A stretch of 9,835 bases of DNA from Clostridiales bacterium (GCA_021202835.1 JAJQCI010000187.1:1-9835), one strand, 5' to 3'. Positions 1 to 7,895 are shown, numbered from the stretch's first letter. Made by a program: numbers and translations. Notes: generated by a model from the letters alone, not told the origin.

Positions 1-516
1 AAAGTTTAAGGGATATATATATCCTGCCCATTTAAGCGTAAATATAATTACGGTTGAAAATATAACCGCCGCTTTGCCTTCGAAAATATAATATGCAAAA
101 ATAAGCAAAACCCCCCAAAGCCCGTAGTCAAGATCCAAAAAGCTTAAGCCCCCTAAAAAGCAGAGGGAACACAAGCCCTTAAGAACAGGCCCCGTTTTCA
201 TTTTATAAATATATATTAAAAGAGCTCCGGCCAAAAGCGTCCACCCTATGTTCATATCAACCAAATAATTTACGGCTCCCTTAAAACAAAGGTCATGGGG
301 TATTTCGGAGACTGCCGCAAAAATTCCCAGCCTGAGCATATATTTTTCAATGGAACGGGTTTTCCTGCAGCCTTCGGCTATAAAAAAGGCAAAGGCCGGA
401 AATGAAAACCTGCCCACAAACCTGAACCAAGGCGGCAGAACGTCGGGAAACATGTAGGCCGAATGGTCGAAAATCATAAATATAAAAGCCAGAAGCTTAA
501 TTTGAAAACCGGTCAT
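1..516 (-). CDS. TraX-family polytopic membrane protein, C-terminus cut by window edge
   Basis: The reading frame starts at ATG 516 and stays open to base 1, giving 172 residues with no stop. It resembles the TraX family: an N-terminal hydrophobic helix ending in D17-H18, then the family-like motif GRFSFPAFAFFIAEG (35-49) and SEIPHD (70-75), followed by several more hydrophobic helices (roughly 84-105, 112-145 and 148-167). These would place it in the cytoplasmic membrane. The F-plasmid TraX acetylates pilin. Chromosomal Firmicutes homologues have no settled role, although an acyltransferase-like activity is a fair inference. The start is supported by a purine-rich AGAGGGGG a few bases upstream. 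It lies 109 nt after ftsY on the same strand and has its own promoter-like sequence. No conjugation genes are visible nearby, so a role in conjugation is not implied. The family call is fairly sure; the function is unknown. Confidence 0.8.
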   Translation of the reverse strand, partial: MTGFQIKLLAFIFMIFDHSAYMFPDVLPPWFRFVGRFSFPAFAFFIAEGCRKTRSIEKYMLRLGIFAAVSEIPHDLCFKGAVNYLVDMNIGWTLLAGALLIYIYKMKTGPVLKGLCSLCFLGGLSFLDLDYGLWGVLLIFAYYIFEGKAAVIFSTVIIFTLKWAGYIYPLNF

Positions 517-560
517 ATGCTTCCCCCTCTTTTCCGGGCGTTTCGGGTTCATCTGTTATA

Positions 561-589
561 AATATACCATCAAAAGCCTTTGATTTCAA
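561..589 (-). promoter_or_regulatory. Probable sigma-A promoter for the TraX-family gene
   Basis: Reading on the minus strand, a TTGAAA -35 box (584-589) is followed by a 17-bp spacer and a TATATT -10 box (561-566). Initiation about 7 nt downstream would give a leader of roughly 38 nt before ATG 516. A direct repeat of AAGCCTTT (574-581 and 588-595, 14 bp apart) overlaps the -35 box and spacer and could be an operator, or chance. No strong terminator separates ftsY from this point, so readthrough from the upstream operon is also possible. Confidence 0.5.
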
Positions 590-625
590 GCCTTTTATGC
601 AGTTTTACCACACATTTACGGGTTT

Positions 626-1795
626 TTATTCTTCAAAGAGCGCTTTTGCAAATTCTTCGGCGTCAAATGGCCGGAGGTCGTCTATTCCTTCGCCTACGCC
701 TATGAACCTAACGGGAATTTTAAGCTCGTTTTTAATGGCTATAATAATGCCGCCTTTTGCCGTTCCGTCAAGCTTTGTTAATATTATGCCCGTTATGTCA
801 CAGGCTTCCTTAAAAAGCTTGGCCTGCTGAAGGGCGTTTTGGCCTGTTGTGGCGTCAAGAACCAAAAATGTTTCCTTGTGGGCGGCTTCGTTTTCTTTTG
901 TGATTACTCTGGAAATTTTCTTAAGCTCTTCCATAAGATTTTTCTTGTTGTGAAGCCTTCCGGCAGTATCGCAGATTAAAATGTCGGTTTTTCTGTTTCT
1001 TGCGGCGGCAACAGCGTCAAACACAACAGCCGCCGGGTCGGAGTTTTCGCTGTGCTTAATAACGGTTACATTGTTTCTTTCGCCCCAAACCATAAGCTGG
1101 TCGATAGCGGCGGCTCTGAAGGTGTCGGCAGCCGCAAGCATAACCGACCTTCCCTCTGATTTATAGAAGCTTGTAAGCTTGCCTATTGTGGTTGTTTTTC
1201 CCACTCCGTTTACCCCTATAACAAGTATAACGGAAGGGGAGGGGAGGTTAAGAGGTTCGTTGTCTTCGGTCAGCATATCGGTGATTACTCTGACGATTAC
1301 GTTTTTAACCTGACTTACATCCTTTATTTTTTCTTTTTTAACGGTCTCCCTTGTTCTGCTTATTATTTCAAGAGAGGTTTCAACCCCTATATCCGCCATA
1401 ATTAAAGCCTCTTCAAGCTCGTCATAAAGGTCGTCGTCTATTTCCGAAAAGCCCTTTAAAACCTGTTCCACTCCCGAAAGAATATTGTTTCTCGTCTTTT
1501 GAAGGCCTGATTTTATTTTGGCGAAAAAGCCCTTCTTTTTGGGCGCTTCCTCCTCTTTTTCGGGTTCCCGGGGTTCTTCGCCGGTTTCTTCGGCTGTTTC
1601 CTTCTGCTCTTCTTCTGCCTGTTCGGCTTTGGGTTCCGGCTCGGCAGTCAAAGTTTCTTCCTCTTCCGGCGGAGCTTCGTTTTCAAGAGAAACATCTCCT
1701 TCCTCCGGGGCTTCGGCCGTCAAAATATTTTCTTCCGTTTCGGCTTGGTTTGTTTTTTTATCTTCTTTTTTCTTAAAAAAATTAAAAAGTGCCAT
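626..1795 (-). CDS. ftsY: Signal recognition particle receptor FtsY (SRP GTPase)
   Basis: FtsY (389 aa) is the membrane-associated GTPase that docks with Ffh/SRP and delivers ribosomes making membrane proteins to the Sec translocon. The NG core is complete. A helical N domain spans about 95-180. The GTPase carries P-loop GVNGVGKTT (194-202), DTFRAAA (224-230), DTAGR (276-280), TKLDG (340-344) and the closing GVGEGIDDL (366-374). Ahead of it lie a short hydrophobic/basic start (MALFNFFKKK), which could touch the membrane, and a very acidic stretch in which 28 of 70 residues (16-85) are Glu. This acidic A-type region makes it longer than the roughly 330-residue Bacillus protein. A GGAGG 10 nt upstream supports the start. 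It follows smc by 17 nt, and the two are surely co-transcribed. The usual downstream partners ylxM and ffh are not present. Confidence 0.97.
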   Translation of the reverse strand: MALFNFFKKKEDKKTNQAETEENILTAEAPEEGDVSLENEAPPEEEETLTAEPEPKAEQAEEEQKETAEETGEEPREPEKEEEAPKKKGFFAKIKSGLQKTRNNILSGVEQVLKGFSEIDDDLYDELEEALIMADIGVETSLEIISRTRETVKKEKIKDVSQVKNVIVRVITDMLTEDNEPLNLPSPSVILVIGVNGVGKTTTIGKLTSFYKSEGRSVMLAAADTFRAAAIDQLMVWGERNNVTVIKHSENSDPAAVVFDAVAAARNRKTDILICDTAGRLHNKKNLMEELKKISRVITKENEAAHKETFLVLDATTGQNALQQAKLFKEACDITGIILTKLDGTAKGGIIIAIKNELKIPVRFIGVGEGIDDLRPFDAEEFAKALFEE

Positions 1796-1812
1796 GTGTT
1801 GTTATCCTCCGT

Positions 1813-4800
1813 TTATGATTCAGAAAGCTCGTCGGCTTCCTTAAGACTTACTGAAACCACCTTGGAAATTCCCTGTTCCTGCATGGTTACGCCGTAAAGA
1901 GTGTCGGCCTCCTGCATGGTTCCCTTTTTATGTGTTATAACGATAAACTGTGTCGTTTCCGACAGGCTTTTAATATAATTTGCATACCTTGCCACGTTGG
2001 CGTCGTCCAGTGCTGCGTCAACCTCGTCAAGAACGCAGAAGGGCGAGGGCTTAAGCCTGAGAATAGCGAAAAGCAGGGCCATTGCCGTCAGGGCTCTTTC
2101 GCCGCCTGAGAGAAGAAGCATACTTTGAAGCTTTTTCCCCGGGGGCTGGGCGTTTATTTCTATTCCCGAGTTTAAAACATCTGTTTCGTCGGAAAGGGTT
2201 ATATTGGCCTGTCCTCCTCGGAACATCTCTCTGAAAACCTCTTTAAAGCTTTCGTTTATGGCTTTGAACTGCTCTGCAAATCTTTCCTGCATAAGGACCT
2301 CAAGCTTGTCGGCAATTTCGGTTAGGTCCTTTTCAGCCTTTTCCATATCGGCCCTCTGGCCTGTTAAAAAGTCATATCTTGCCTTTGCCTCGGCATATTC
2401 CTGAGGGGCAGAGGCGTCTATGCTGCCCAAAGCCTTAATTTTGGCCTTAAGCTCCTTCGACCTCTGGTGAAGTTTGGGCAGGGGCAGATCCTCCTTGAAC
2501 ATTTTAACCGCTTCGGGGTATGTTATTTCATATGTTTCCCACATATCGTCATAAAGCGACCTGTTTTTTTCGTTTACCGCCGCAAGTCTTTCGTCGCCTG
2601 CGGTTTTTTCCCTGTTTAAATTTATAAGGGTGTCGTTAAAGCACTTTATCTCCTCTTCCCACTTTGAAACAGAGGAATTTATGCCGTAGCGCTCCTTAAG
2701 CTTTGTGTTGTATTCCTCGGTTTTGCCCTCCGACAAAAGCTTTATTTTCCCGGCTTCATTTGTTTTGGCGGCCTTGTCCTCTTTGTTTTTTTCAATATCG
2801 GCCTTTAATTTCACAGCCGTTTCGGAGCTGTTTTCGGCGTTTTGAATTATTTCTTCTATTTCGGCTTCAAGTCTTTCAACATCTCTTTCGTCAGATGAAA
2901 TTTCGGAAGAAATCTTCTCGGCTTCAAGCTTAAGTGATGTCAAAAGAGAGTTCATATTGTCAAGCCCGGCCCGGCGGTCTGTGTTTTCAAGCCTTGAGCT
3001 GCTTAAAAGCTCGTTTAAGGCTGCTACCCTGTTTTCATTTTCTGAAAGTGAGGCGTTGAGCCCTTCAAGGGCTGCTGCCGCTTCTTCGTTTTGGCTTTTA
3101 AGGCCTTCAAATTCGGCGTTTTGCCCCGTGAGCCTTTTTTCTAAATCGGCTTTAAGCTGGGTTTCGCTTTTAAGCCTTGCCCGAAGAGCCGAAAGGCGGA
3201 GATTTTCATTGTTGAAAGCGGTTCTGTTGCTTTCTATGTCTTTGCCTGCGGAGGTTAAATTAAAGTTCACCGCCGCTAAGCTGTCAGAGCCCTTTCCGTA
3301 GGCTGCCTTAAGCCTTTCAAGCTCGGTTTTAAGATTTTCAAGCTCATTTTTTCTTGAAAGAATTCCGCTTTGCTTCTTAGAAGAGGAGCCGCCGGTGATA
3401 GAGCCCCCCACATTGAAAACCTCTCCCGTAAGGGTAACGATTTTAACCTGATAGCCTGTTTTCTTTGCAAGGGCTATACCGTTGTCGATGTTGTCAACAA
3501 CCGCCGTTCTGCCTAGAAGCCCGGCAGTTATTCCTTCATATTTTTTTTCACATTTAACAAGCTCCGAAGCCGTTCCCACAAAGCCGGGAGCCTTTGTTAT
3601 TTCGGGCTTAAGAGGGTTAACCGTTCTTCTTGCCGCCGTAAGGGGCATGAATGTTGCCCTGCCGCTGTGGGCCTGCTTAAGATAATTTACGGCTGCTTTG
3701 GCTGCGCTTTCGTCCTCTGTGACAACATTCTGAAGACTGCCCCCCAGAGCCGTCTCTATGGCAAGCTCATATTCCTTTTTCACGGAAATAAGCTCACCTA
3801 CTGCGCCGCAGATTCCCTTAAGTACGTTTTTGTTTTTCAAAACCGCTTTGACTCCGCCGTAATAGCCCTCATAGCTTTTTTCAAGGTTTGAAAGAATGTC
3901 AATTCGGGACTTATGCTCGTTAAGCCTTGTCAAAAGCTCTCTTTGGCTTTTTTCGAGCTGCTGCTGTTTTGCCGTTAAATCACGGCTTTCGTCCAAAAGG
4001 GCCCTGTGACTGCTGTTGAGAGTACTTATTGAGGTTAAAATTTTTTCCTCGTCCTTTTTGAGGGAGGCAATGAGAGCTGTTTTTTCATTTAAAAGCCCCT
4101 CGTTTACGGCGGCTTCTTCCTTTATGCGGCTTTTTCTGTCCTTAATGCCCTCTATCAGCTGGGCCGTTTTGGCTATATTCTCTCTGTTTTCGGCCTGCTT
4201 TGAAAGCATATTCAAAATCTCTTCATTAAAACCGGTTGTTTCGGCTTCCTTTTCGGCTAAGGCCTTTTGAAGCTGTTTACAGTCTTCCTCTGCCTTTGCC
4301 GCCTTTTCTTCCGCTTTGGAAAGAGAAGACCTTTTAAGAATTAAGCCTTCCTCTTTAGATTTAATTTCTTTCCGCTTTTCGGCTGTGGATTTTTCGGCAA
4401 GCTCCTTTCCGGCGCCTATTTTTAAAATTTCCTTCTCCATATGCTCCCTGTCAGAGTTAAGAAGGCTTATTTCATTAAGTTTTTCGCTGTATTTAAGCTT
4501 TAAATCTGTTATTTCGCCGTTAAGCCTTTCTATTTCATCGTTAAGCCTGTCGGCGCTTTCCTTTTTTTCGTTCTTTTTTTCTTCTGCCGCCTTAAGGGCG
4601 GTTTCCGTTTCTTCTATTTGGGTTCCCAATGTTTCAACGGCTTCCCTGAGCTTGTCTGCCTGTTCCTCATATTTTTTGGAATCCAGAACGAAAATACTGA
4701 CTTCAGTCTCCTTGAGCCCGGCTGAAAGATCAACATATTTCTTAGCCTTGTCGGCGGCCGTTTCAAGGGGGCCCAGCCTGTTTTCTATCTCCGATATAAT

Positions 4801-5379
4801 GTCGTCTATTCGAAGAAGGTTTGCCCTTTCGTTTTCAAGCTTTTTCATAGCTTCGTTTCGGCGGTTTTTATATTTTACGATTCCTGCGGCCTCTTCGAAA
4901 AGAACACGCCTGTCTTCGCTTTTTGTGGAAAGAATTTCATCGATTTTCCCTTGGGCTATAATTGAATAGCCCTCCTTGCCTATGCCGGTGTCCATAAAAA
5001 GCTCTAAAATATCCTTGCGGCGGCAGGCCGTGCCGTTTATAAGATAGGCGCTTTCGCCTGAGCGGTAAAGCCGCCTAGTGACGGTAACCTCGGAATAGTC
5101 TAAATTAAGCTTCCTGTCGGAATTATCCATAACGAGAGAAACCTCGGCAAAGCCCAGTGGCTTTCTGTTTTGTGTTCCGGCGAAAATAACATCTTCCATT
5201 TTCTGGCCTCTAAGGTTTTTTGCGCCGGCTTCTCCCAAAACCCACCTTACAGCGTCGGCCACATTGCTTTTGCCGCTGCCGTTTGGGCCTACTACGCCTG
5301 TTATGCCGCTGCCGAATTTAAGCCTTATTTTTTCTCTGAAGGATTTAAACCCCTGCATTTCAAGCTGTTTTAAATACAT
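1813..5379 (-). CDS. smc: Chromosome segregation protein SMC
   Basis: SMC (1188 aa, close to the 1186 of Bacillus subtilis) is the ATPase of the SMC-ScpA-ScpB condensin, which extrudes DNA loops and resolves sister origins. All parts are visible in order: Walker A GPNGSGKSN (31-39), the Q-loop IAQGKID (141-147), a long Lys/Glu-rich coiled coil (about 170-500), the hinge (about 500-670) with its glycine motif FNVGGSITGG (655-664), the returning coiled coil (about 675-1045), ABC signature LLLSGGERA (1088-1096), Walker B FCVLDEVDAALD (1114-1125) and a switch histidine in VITH (1147-1150). Its start lies 11 nt after the panE stop, and its AGAGG ribosome site overlaps that stop codon, which suggests translational coupling. 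ScpA and ScpB are not in the window. The frame is intact with no sign of decay. Confidence 0.98.
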   Translation of the reverse strand: MYLKQLEMQGFKSFREKIRLKFGSGITGVVGPNGSGKSNVADAVRWVLGEAGAKNLRGQKMEDVIFAGTQNRKPLGFAEVSLVMDNSDRKLNLDYSEVTVTRRLYRSGESAYLINGTACRRKDILELFMDTGIGKEGYSIIAQGKIDEILSTKSEDRRVLFEEAAGIVKYKNRRNEAMKKLENERANLLRIDDIISEIENRLGPLETAADKAKKYVDLSAGLKETEVSIFVLDSKKYEEQADKLREAVETLGTQIEETETALKAAEEKKNEKKESADRLNDEIERLNGEITDLKLKYSEKLNEISLLNSDREHMEKEILKIGAGKELAEKSTAEKRKEIKSKEEGLILKRSSLSKAEEKAAKAEEDCKQLQKALAEKEAETTGFNEEILNMLSKQAENRENIAKTAQLIEGIKDRKSRIKEEAAVNEGLLNEKTALIASLKKDEEKILTSISTLNSSHRALLDESRDLTAKQQQLEKSQRELLTRLNEHKSRIDILSNLEKSYEGYYGGVKAVLKNKNVLKGICGAVGELISVKKEYELAIETALGGSLQNVVTEDESAAKAAVNYLKQAHSGRATFMPLTAARRTVNPLKPEITKAPGFVGTASELVKCEKKYEGITAGLLGRTAVVDNIDNGIALAKKTGYQVKIVTLTGEVFNVGGSITGGSSSKKQSGILSRKNELENLKTELERLKAAYGKGSDSLAAVNFNLTSAGKDIESNRTAFNNENLRLSALRARLKSETQLKADLEKRLTGQNAEFEGLKSQNEEAAAALEGLNASLSENENRVAALNELLSSSRLENTDRRAGLDNMNSLLTSLKLEAEKISSEISSDERDVERLEAEIEEIIQNAENSSETAVKLKADIEKNKEDKAAKTNEAGKIKLLSEGKTEEYNTKLKERYGINSSVSKWEEEIKCFNDTLINLNREKTAGDERLAAVNEKNRSLYDDMWETYEITYPEAVKMFKEDLPLPKLHQRSKELKAKIKALGSIDASAPQEYAEAKARYDFLTGQRADMEKAEKDLTEIADKLEVLMQERFAEQFKAINESFKEVFREMFRGGQANITLSDETDVLNSGIEINAQPPGKKLQSMLLLSGGERALTAMALLFAILRLKPSPFCVLDEVDAALDDANVARYANYIKSLSETTQFIVITHKKGTMQEADTLYGVTMQEQGISKVVSVSLKEADELSES

Positions 5380-5390
5380 AATAAAACCTC

Positions 5391-6305
5391 TTAATAGTTT
5401 TCTTCAATCTTCTTTATTTCTTTATATAAAAATTCGTTTACCGGCGTGGGAATTCCGTGTTTTTTGCCCAGTCTGTTTACGGTTCCCGAAAAAAGCTCAA
5501 CCTCTGTGGGGCGCTTGTTTAAAACATCCTGACGGAGCGAAGGCATACCCTTGGGGTTAAGCCCGTCCAAAACCTTCGTCCAGTAAACAACGTCTGTTTC
5601 GTCAAGGCCTATGCCTTCGGCTCTGCCCACAAGCATAACCTCTTTCATAGCCCCTATCATAACATCTCTTTCTCTGCCCTCTCTCTGGAGAACATCAAAA
5701 CAGCAGTCGAAAACAGCGGCGGCCTGGTTACAGCCCGTGTTTAAAAGAAGCTTGCCCCAAAGGGCTCTGCCCATATCCTCGGGCAGCCTGTAGGGAAATG
5801 AAATTCTGTCGAAAAAGGCCTTAAGCTCGGCTATTGTTTCGTCACGGCCCACATTTCCAACCTTTCCGAAATTCAAAAAGCCCATATCTCTGTAGGTGAT
5901 TTTGTTTCCCTCCTTGAGGGAGTCCATACCCTGAGATGTAGAGTAAATAACATTTTTAGGACCGTATTTTTCTATTATATCTTCTTCGCTTTTTATGCCG
6001 TTTAAGAGAGATATAAATATGGTATTTTCGCCGGCAAAGCCTTCGGAAAGCTTAAGGGCTTCACCCATAGCGTTGTATTTAACCCCGAAAATAAGCAGAT
6101 CAAGGGGAGGAACTTCATCCTCCGGCGAAACATAGTTCATATCGCAGTAAAGGCCGTTTTTATAAAAGCCCGATTCTCTGTATCTTTCGCATCTCTGCCT
6201 GTCGGCAATTACATAAAAATTTTCTTTTCCTATTTTGTCGCTTATATATGAGCCGAAAAGAATTCCCAAGGCACCGAAGCCTATTATTCCCGCTCTTTTA
6301 ATCAT
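5391..6305 (-). CDS. panE: 2-dehydropantoate 2-reductase (ketopantoate reductase, PanE/ApbA family)
   Basis: This family reduces 2-dehydropantoate to D-pantoate with NADPH in the cytoplasm, a step of pantothenate/CoA synthesis. The 304-aa protein has an N-terminal Rossmann fold with GFGALG (9-14) and a conserved-type lysine in VKYNAM (K76). The C-terminal helical domain contains K185, N189 and N193 in WGKLLLNTGCN, then S256 and E268. The spacings equal those of E. coli K176/N180/N184 and S244/E256, so the catalytic set looks complete. I chose ATG 6305 because GGAGG lies 8 nt upstream. An upstream in-frame ATG at 6377 would read through the promoter. It is the first gene of the operon with smc and ftsY, an unusual place for it. 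Many family members act on other 2-oxo acids or are uncharacterised, and no other pan genes are nearby, so the family is sure but the exact substrate is less so. Confidence 0.85.
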   Translation of the reverse strand: MIKRAGIIGFGALGILFGSYISDKIGKENFYVIADRQRCERYRESGFYKNGLYCDMNYVSPEDEVPPLDLLIFGVKYNAMGEALKLSEGFAGENTIFISLLNGIKSEEDIIEKYGPKNVIYSTSQGMDSLKEGNKITYRDMGFLNFGKVGNVGRDETIAELKAFFDRISFPYRLPEDMGRALWGKLLLNTGCNQAAAVFDCCFDVLQREGRERDVMIGAMKEVMLVGRAEGIGLDETDVVYWTKVLDGLNPKGMPSLRQDVLNKRPTEVELFSGTVNRLGKKHGIPTPVNEFLYKEIKKIEENY

Positions 6306-6335
6306 ACAAAAGACCTCCAAATTCAAATTAAATCC

Positions 6336-6364
6336 ATTATAGCATATTTCCATTGTCTTTTCAA
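6336..6364 (-). promoter_or_regulatory. Sigma-A promoter of the panE-smc-ftsY operon
   Basis: On the minus strand a TTGAAA -35 box (6359-6364) and a perfect TATAAT -10 box (6336-6341) are 17 bp apart, with TG one base before the -10 (extended -10). Start of transcription is expected near 6329, leaving a leader of about 25 nt that carries the GGAGG site for panE. No other promoter of this quality is seen before smc or ftsY, so it probably drives all three genes. Confidence 0.8.
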
Positions 6365-6407
6365 TTATTTTAATCAATTATTTCACAAAGGTCCCGGTTT
6401 TTCATTT

Positions 6408-6413
6408 TATAAC
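6408..6413 (+). promoter_or_regulatory. Possible -10 box for murA (weak)
   Basis: TATAAC at this position would place initiation near 6420 and give a leader of about 22 nt before ATG 6442. No good -35 box lies 16-18 bp upstream, so the assignment rests on position and the -10 alone. The whole 136-nt interval between panE and murA is AT-rich and holds both divergent promoters. Nothing else was recognised in it. Confidence 0.35.
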
Positions 6414-6441
6414 AATATGTTTTTTGTGGGGCGGCGAAAAT

Positions 6442-7698
6442 ATGACGGAAATTAATATAAAGGGCGGCAGAAGGCTTAAGGGAGAAACAGATGTTTCAGG
6501 GGCGAAAAACGCCGTTTTGCCCCAGATTGCCGCTCTTGTGGGTATGAAAGGCGAGGGGGTTATATATAACTGCCCGGATATTGCCGATGTTAAAACATCT
6601 GTTGAAATTATAAGGAACTTAGGGGGAAATGCAGGGCTTGAAGAGGGCAGGCTTTATGCAGATTTAAGAAATATTGACAAATTCGAAATACCGGCAGGGC
6701 CGGGAGGGAAAATGCGCTCTGCAATAACCTTCTGCGGCGGACTTCTTGGCAGATTCGGAGAGGTTGTTTTTTCGGAGCCGGGAGGCTGTGTTTTGGGGGC
6801 AAGGCCTATAGATATTCATTTAAACGGCTTTAAGGTTCTCGGCGCCGAGGTTAAATATGAAGGGGAGAGAATAAGAGTCAGGGGAAAGCTCAAAGGCAGC
6901 AAAATAAAACTTAAATATCCCAGCGTCGGGGCTACACAGAATTTGATTATAGCTGCCTGTTTTGCCGAGGGTGAAACGGTTCTTAAAAACCCCTCTTTAG
7001 AGCCGGAAACGGTTGATTTAATAAATTTCTTAAATGCCTGCGGCGGAGAAATAAAGGTAAGAGACGGCTGTATTTATATTAAGGGAGAAAAAGATTTAAG
7101 ACCTAAGCCCTACCGGGTTATGGCGGACAGAATAGAAGCCGGAACCTTTCTTTTTGCCGCCGCAATGACAGGGGGAGGAATAAGCCTTAGAGGTATAACC
7201 CGAAAGAATATGGGCGTTGTGTGGAATGTTTTGGAAGGCTGCGGCTGTGAATTAAAAGAAGAAAAAAAGGTTTTGAGCCTGAAAGCCCCCGAAAGGCTTA
7301 AGGCTGCAAAAGAAATAACCGTAAGGCCATACCCCGGTTTTCCCACAGATCTTCAGCCGCAGCTTACGGCAATGCTTTCTGTTGCCGAGGGCAGAAGCAT
7401 TATTAATGAAACGGTTTTCGAGGGAAGAAACAAACACATAGGCCAGCTTTTGAAAATGGGAGCAGATATTACAGAAGAAAAGGGCTTTATTATAAACGGA
7501 GTAAAAAGCCTTAAAGGGGCGGAGGTAACCGCCTTCGACCTGAGAGGCTGCGCCGCTCTGTGTCTGGGAGCACTGGGTGCGGAGGGGGAAAGCCGCATAA
7601 AAAACGCAGGCTATATATTCAGAGGATATGAAAATTTCGAAGAAAAAATAAAGGATCTCGGCGGTGAAATATCTATATTAAAATTAAACCGTGTGTAA
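6442..7698 (+). CDS. murA: UDP-N-acetylglucosamine 1-carboxyvinyltransferase MurA
   Basis: MurA transfers enolpyruvate from PEP to UDP-GlcNAc, the first committed step of peptidoglycan synthesis, in the cytoplasm. The 418-aa length matches the family. Key residues align in order with E. coli MurA: K22/N23 in SGAKNAVLP, R92, catalytic Cys116 in EPGGCVLGARP (E. coli C115), R121, D303 in PTDLQPQ, R329, D366-L367-R368 and R394 in RGYENFEEKI. The Cys rather than Asp at 116 is the form normally sensitive to fosfomycin (family knowledge). ATG 6442 is preferred because family homology begins at once with MTEINIKGG. An in-frame TTG at 6424 would add six residues. The ribosome site is poor (GGGGCGG rather than GGAGG). 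It is divergent from the panE operon, and no clear terminator follows it. Many Clostridia carry two MurA copies, and which one this is cannot be told here. Confidence 0.95.
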   Translation: MTEINIKGGRRLKGETDVSGAKNAVLPQIAALVGMKGEGVIYNCPDIADVKTSVEIIRNLGGNAGLEEGRLYADLRNIDKFEIPAGPGGKMRSAITFCGGLLGRFGEVVFSEPGGCVLGARPIDIHLNGFKVLGAEVKYEGERIRVRGKLKGSKIKLKYPSVGATQNLIIAACFAEGETVLKNPSLEPETVDLINFLNACGGEIKVRDGCIYIKGEKDLRPKPYRVMADRIEAGTFLFAAAMTGGGISLRGITRKNMGVVWNVLEGCGCELKEEKKVLSLKAPERLKAAKEITVRPYPGFPTDLQPQLTAMLSVAEGRSIINETVFEGRNKHIGQLLKMGADITEEKGFIINGVKSLKGAEVTAFDLRGCAALCLGALGAEGESRIKNAGYIFRGYENFEEKIKDLGGEISILKLNRV

Positions 7699-7763
7699 AA
7701 ATTTTAACAAAACCCGGCGTACAAAACTGGAAATTTTCGGCAAAAATTAGTTTTTCAGAGTGC

Positions 7764-7792
7764 TTGACAGAATTTTTGTTCGGCGGTATAAT
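7764..7792 (+). promoter_or_regulatory. Perfect-consensus sigma-A promoter for the surface-protein gene
   Basis: A TTGACA -35 box (7764-7769), a 17-bp spacer and a TATAAT -10 box (7787-7792) match the vegetative consensus at all 12 hexamer positions. A/T-rich sequence directly upstream (about 7742-7756) could serve as an UP element. Initiation is expected near 7799, giving a leader of about 120 nt. It is the strongest-looking promoter in the window, which suggests high expression unless it is repressed. Confidence 0.85.
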
Positions 7793-7818
7793 AGGCTTAA
7801 TTATATTTATGACTTAAA

Positions 7819-7857
7819 AAGGCGGTAAAACTCAAGGACTGAGGGTTTTATCGCTTT
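7819..7857 (+). promoter_or_regulatory. Strong hairpin near the 5' end of the surface-protein mRNA leader
   Basis: Bases 7819-7833 can pair with 7843-7857 in a 15-bp stem (including three G-U pairs), leaving a 9-nt loop at 7834-7842. The stem is followed by CAAAGG rather than a T-run, so it is not an intrinsic terminator. It begins about 20 nt after the predicted transcription start. It may stabilise the mRNA or be part of a regulatory RNA. It does not match a riboswitch class I recognise. Confidence 0.55.
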
Positions 7858-7877
7858 CAAAGGTTTAAACAAACAAA

Positions 7878-7895
7878 TTGCCGGAGGCCCGGCAA
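7878..7895 (+). promoter_or_regulatory. GC-rich hairpin just upstream of the ribosome binding site
   Basis: TTGCCGG (7878-7884) and CCGGCAA (7889-7895) form a perfect 7-bp stem with the loop AGGC. It ends 8-10 nt before the AAAGGAGG ribosome site at 7903-7910, close enough to affect ribosome access. On the plus strand it is followed by A-rich, not T-rich, sequence, so it is not a terminator in that direction. Together with the upstream hairpin it makes the leader clearly structured. Confidence 0.55.

Noticed and set aside
1518..1844. A 108-codon plus-strand frame across the start of ftsY
   Set aside because: Its long serine runs mirror the Glu-rich segment of ftsY on the other strand. No domain or ribosome site supports it.
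4316..4969. A 217-codon open frame on the plus strand inside smc
   Set aside because: It is antisense to the coiled coil of a clearly real gene. Its Ser/Leu/Phe-rich translation is what Glu/Lys/Ala codons give when read backwards, and it has no recognisable motif.
6306..6377. Longer start for the panE-family gene, adding 24 residues
   Set aside because: The extra codons cover the -35/-10 promoter and the GGAGG site. The extension has no family similarity, while the Rossmann motif begins right after ATG 6305.
7699..7763. Intrinsic terminator for murA
   Set aside because: AAAATTT and AAATTTT can pair only over a long loop, and a second AAAAA/TTTTT stem is weak and lacks GC pairs. Neither is a convincing terminator.
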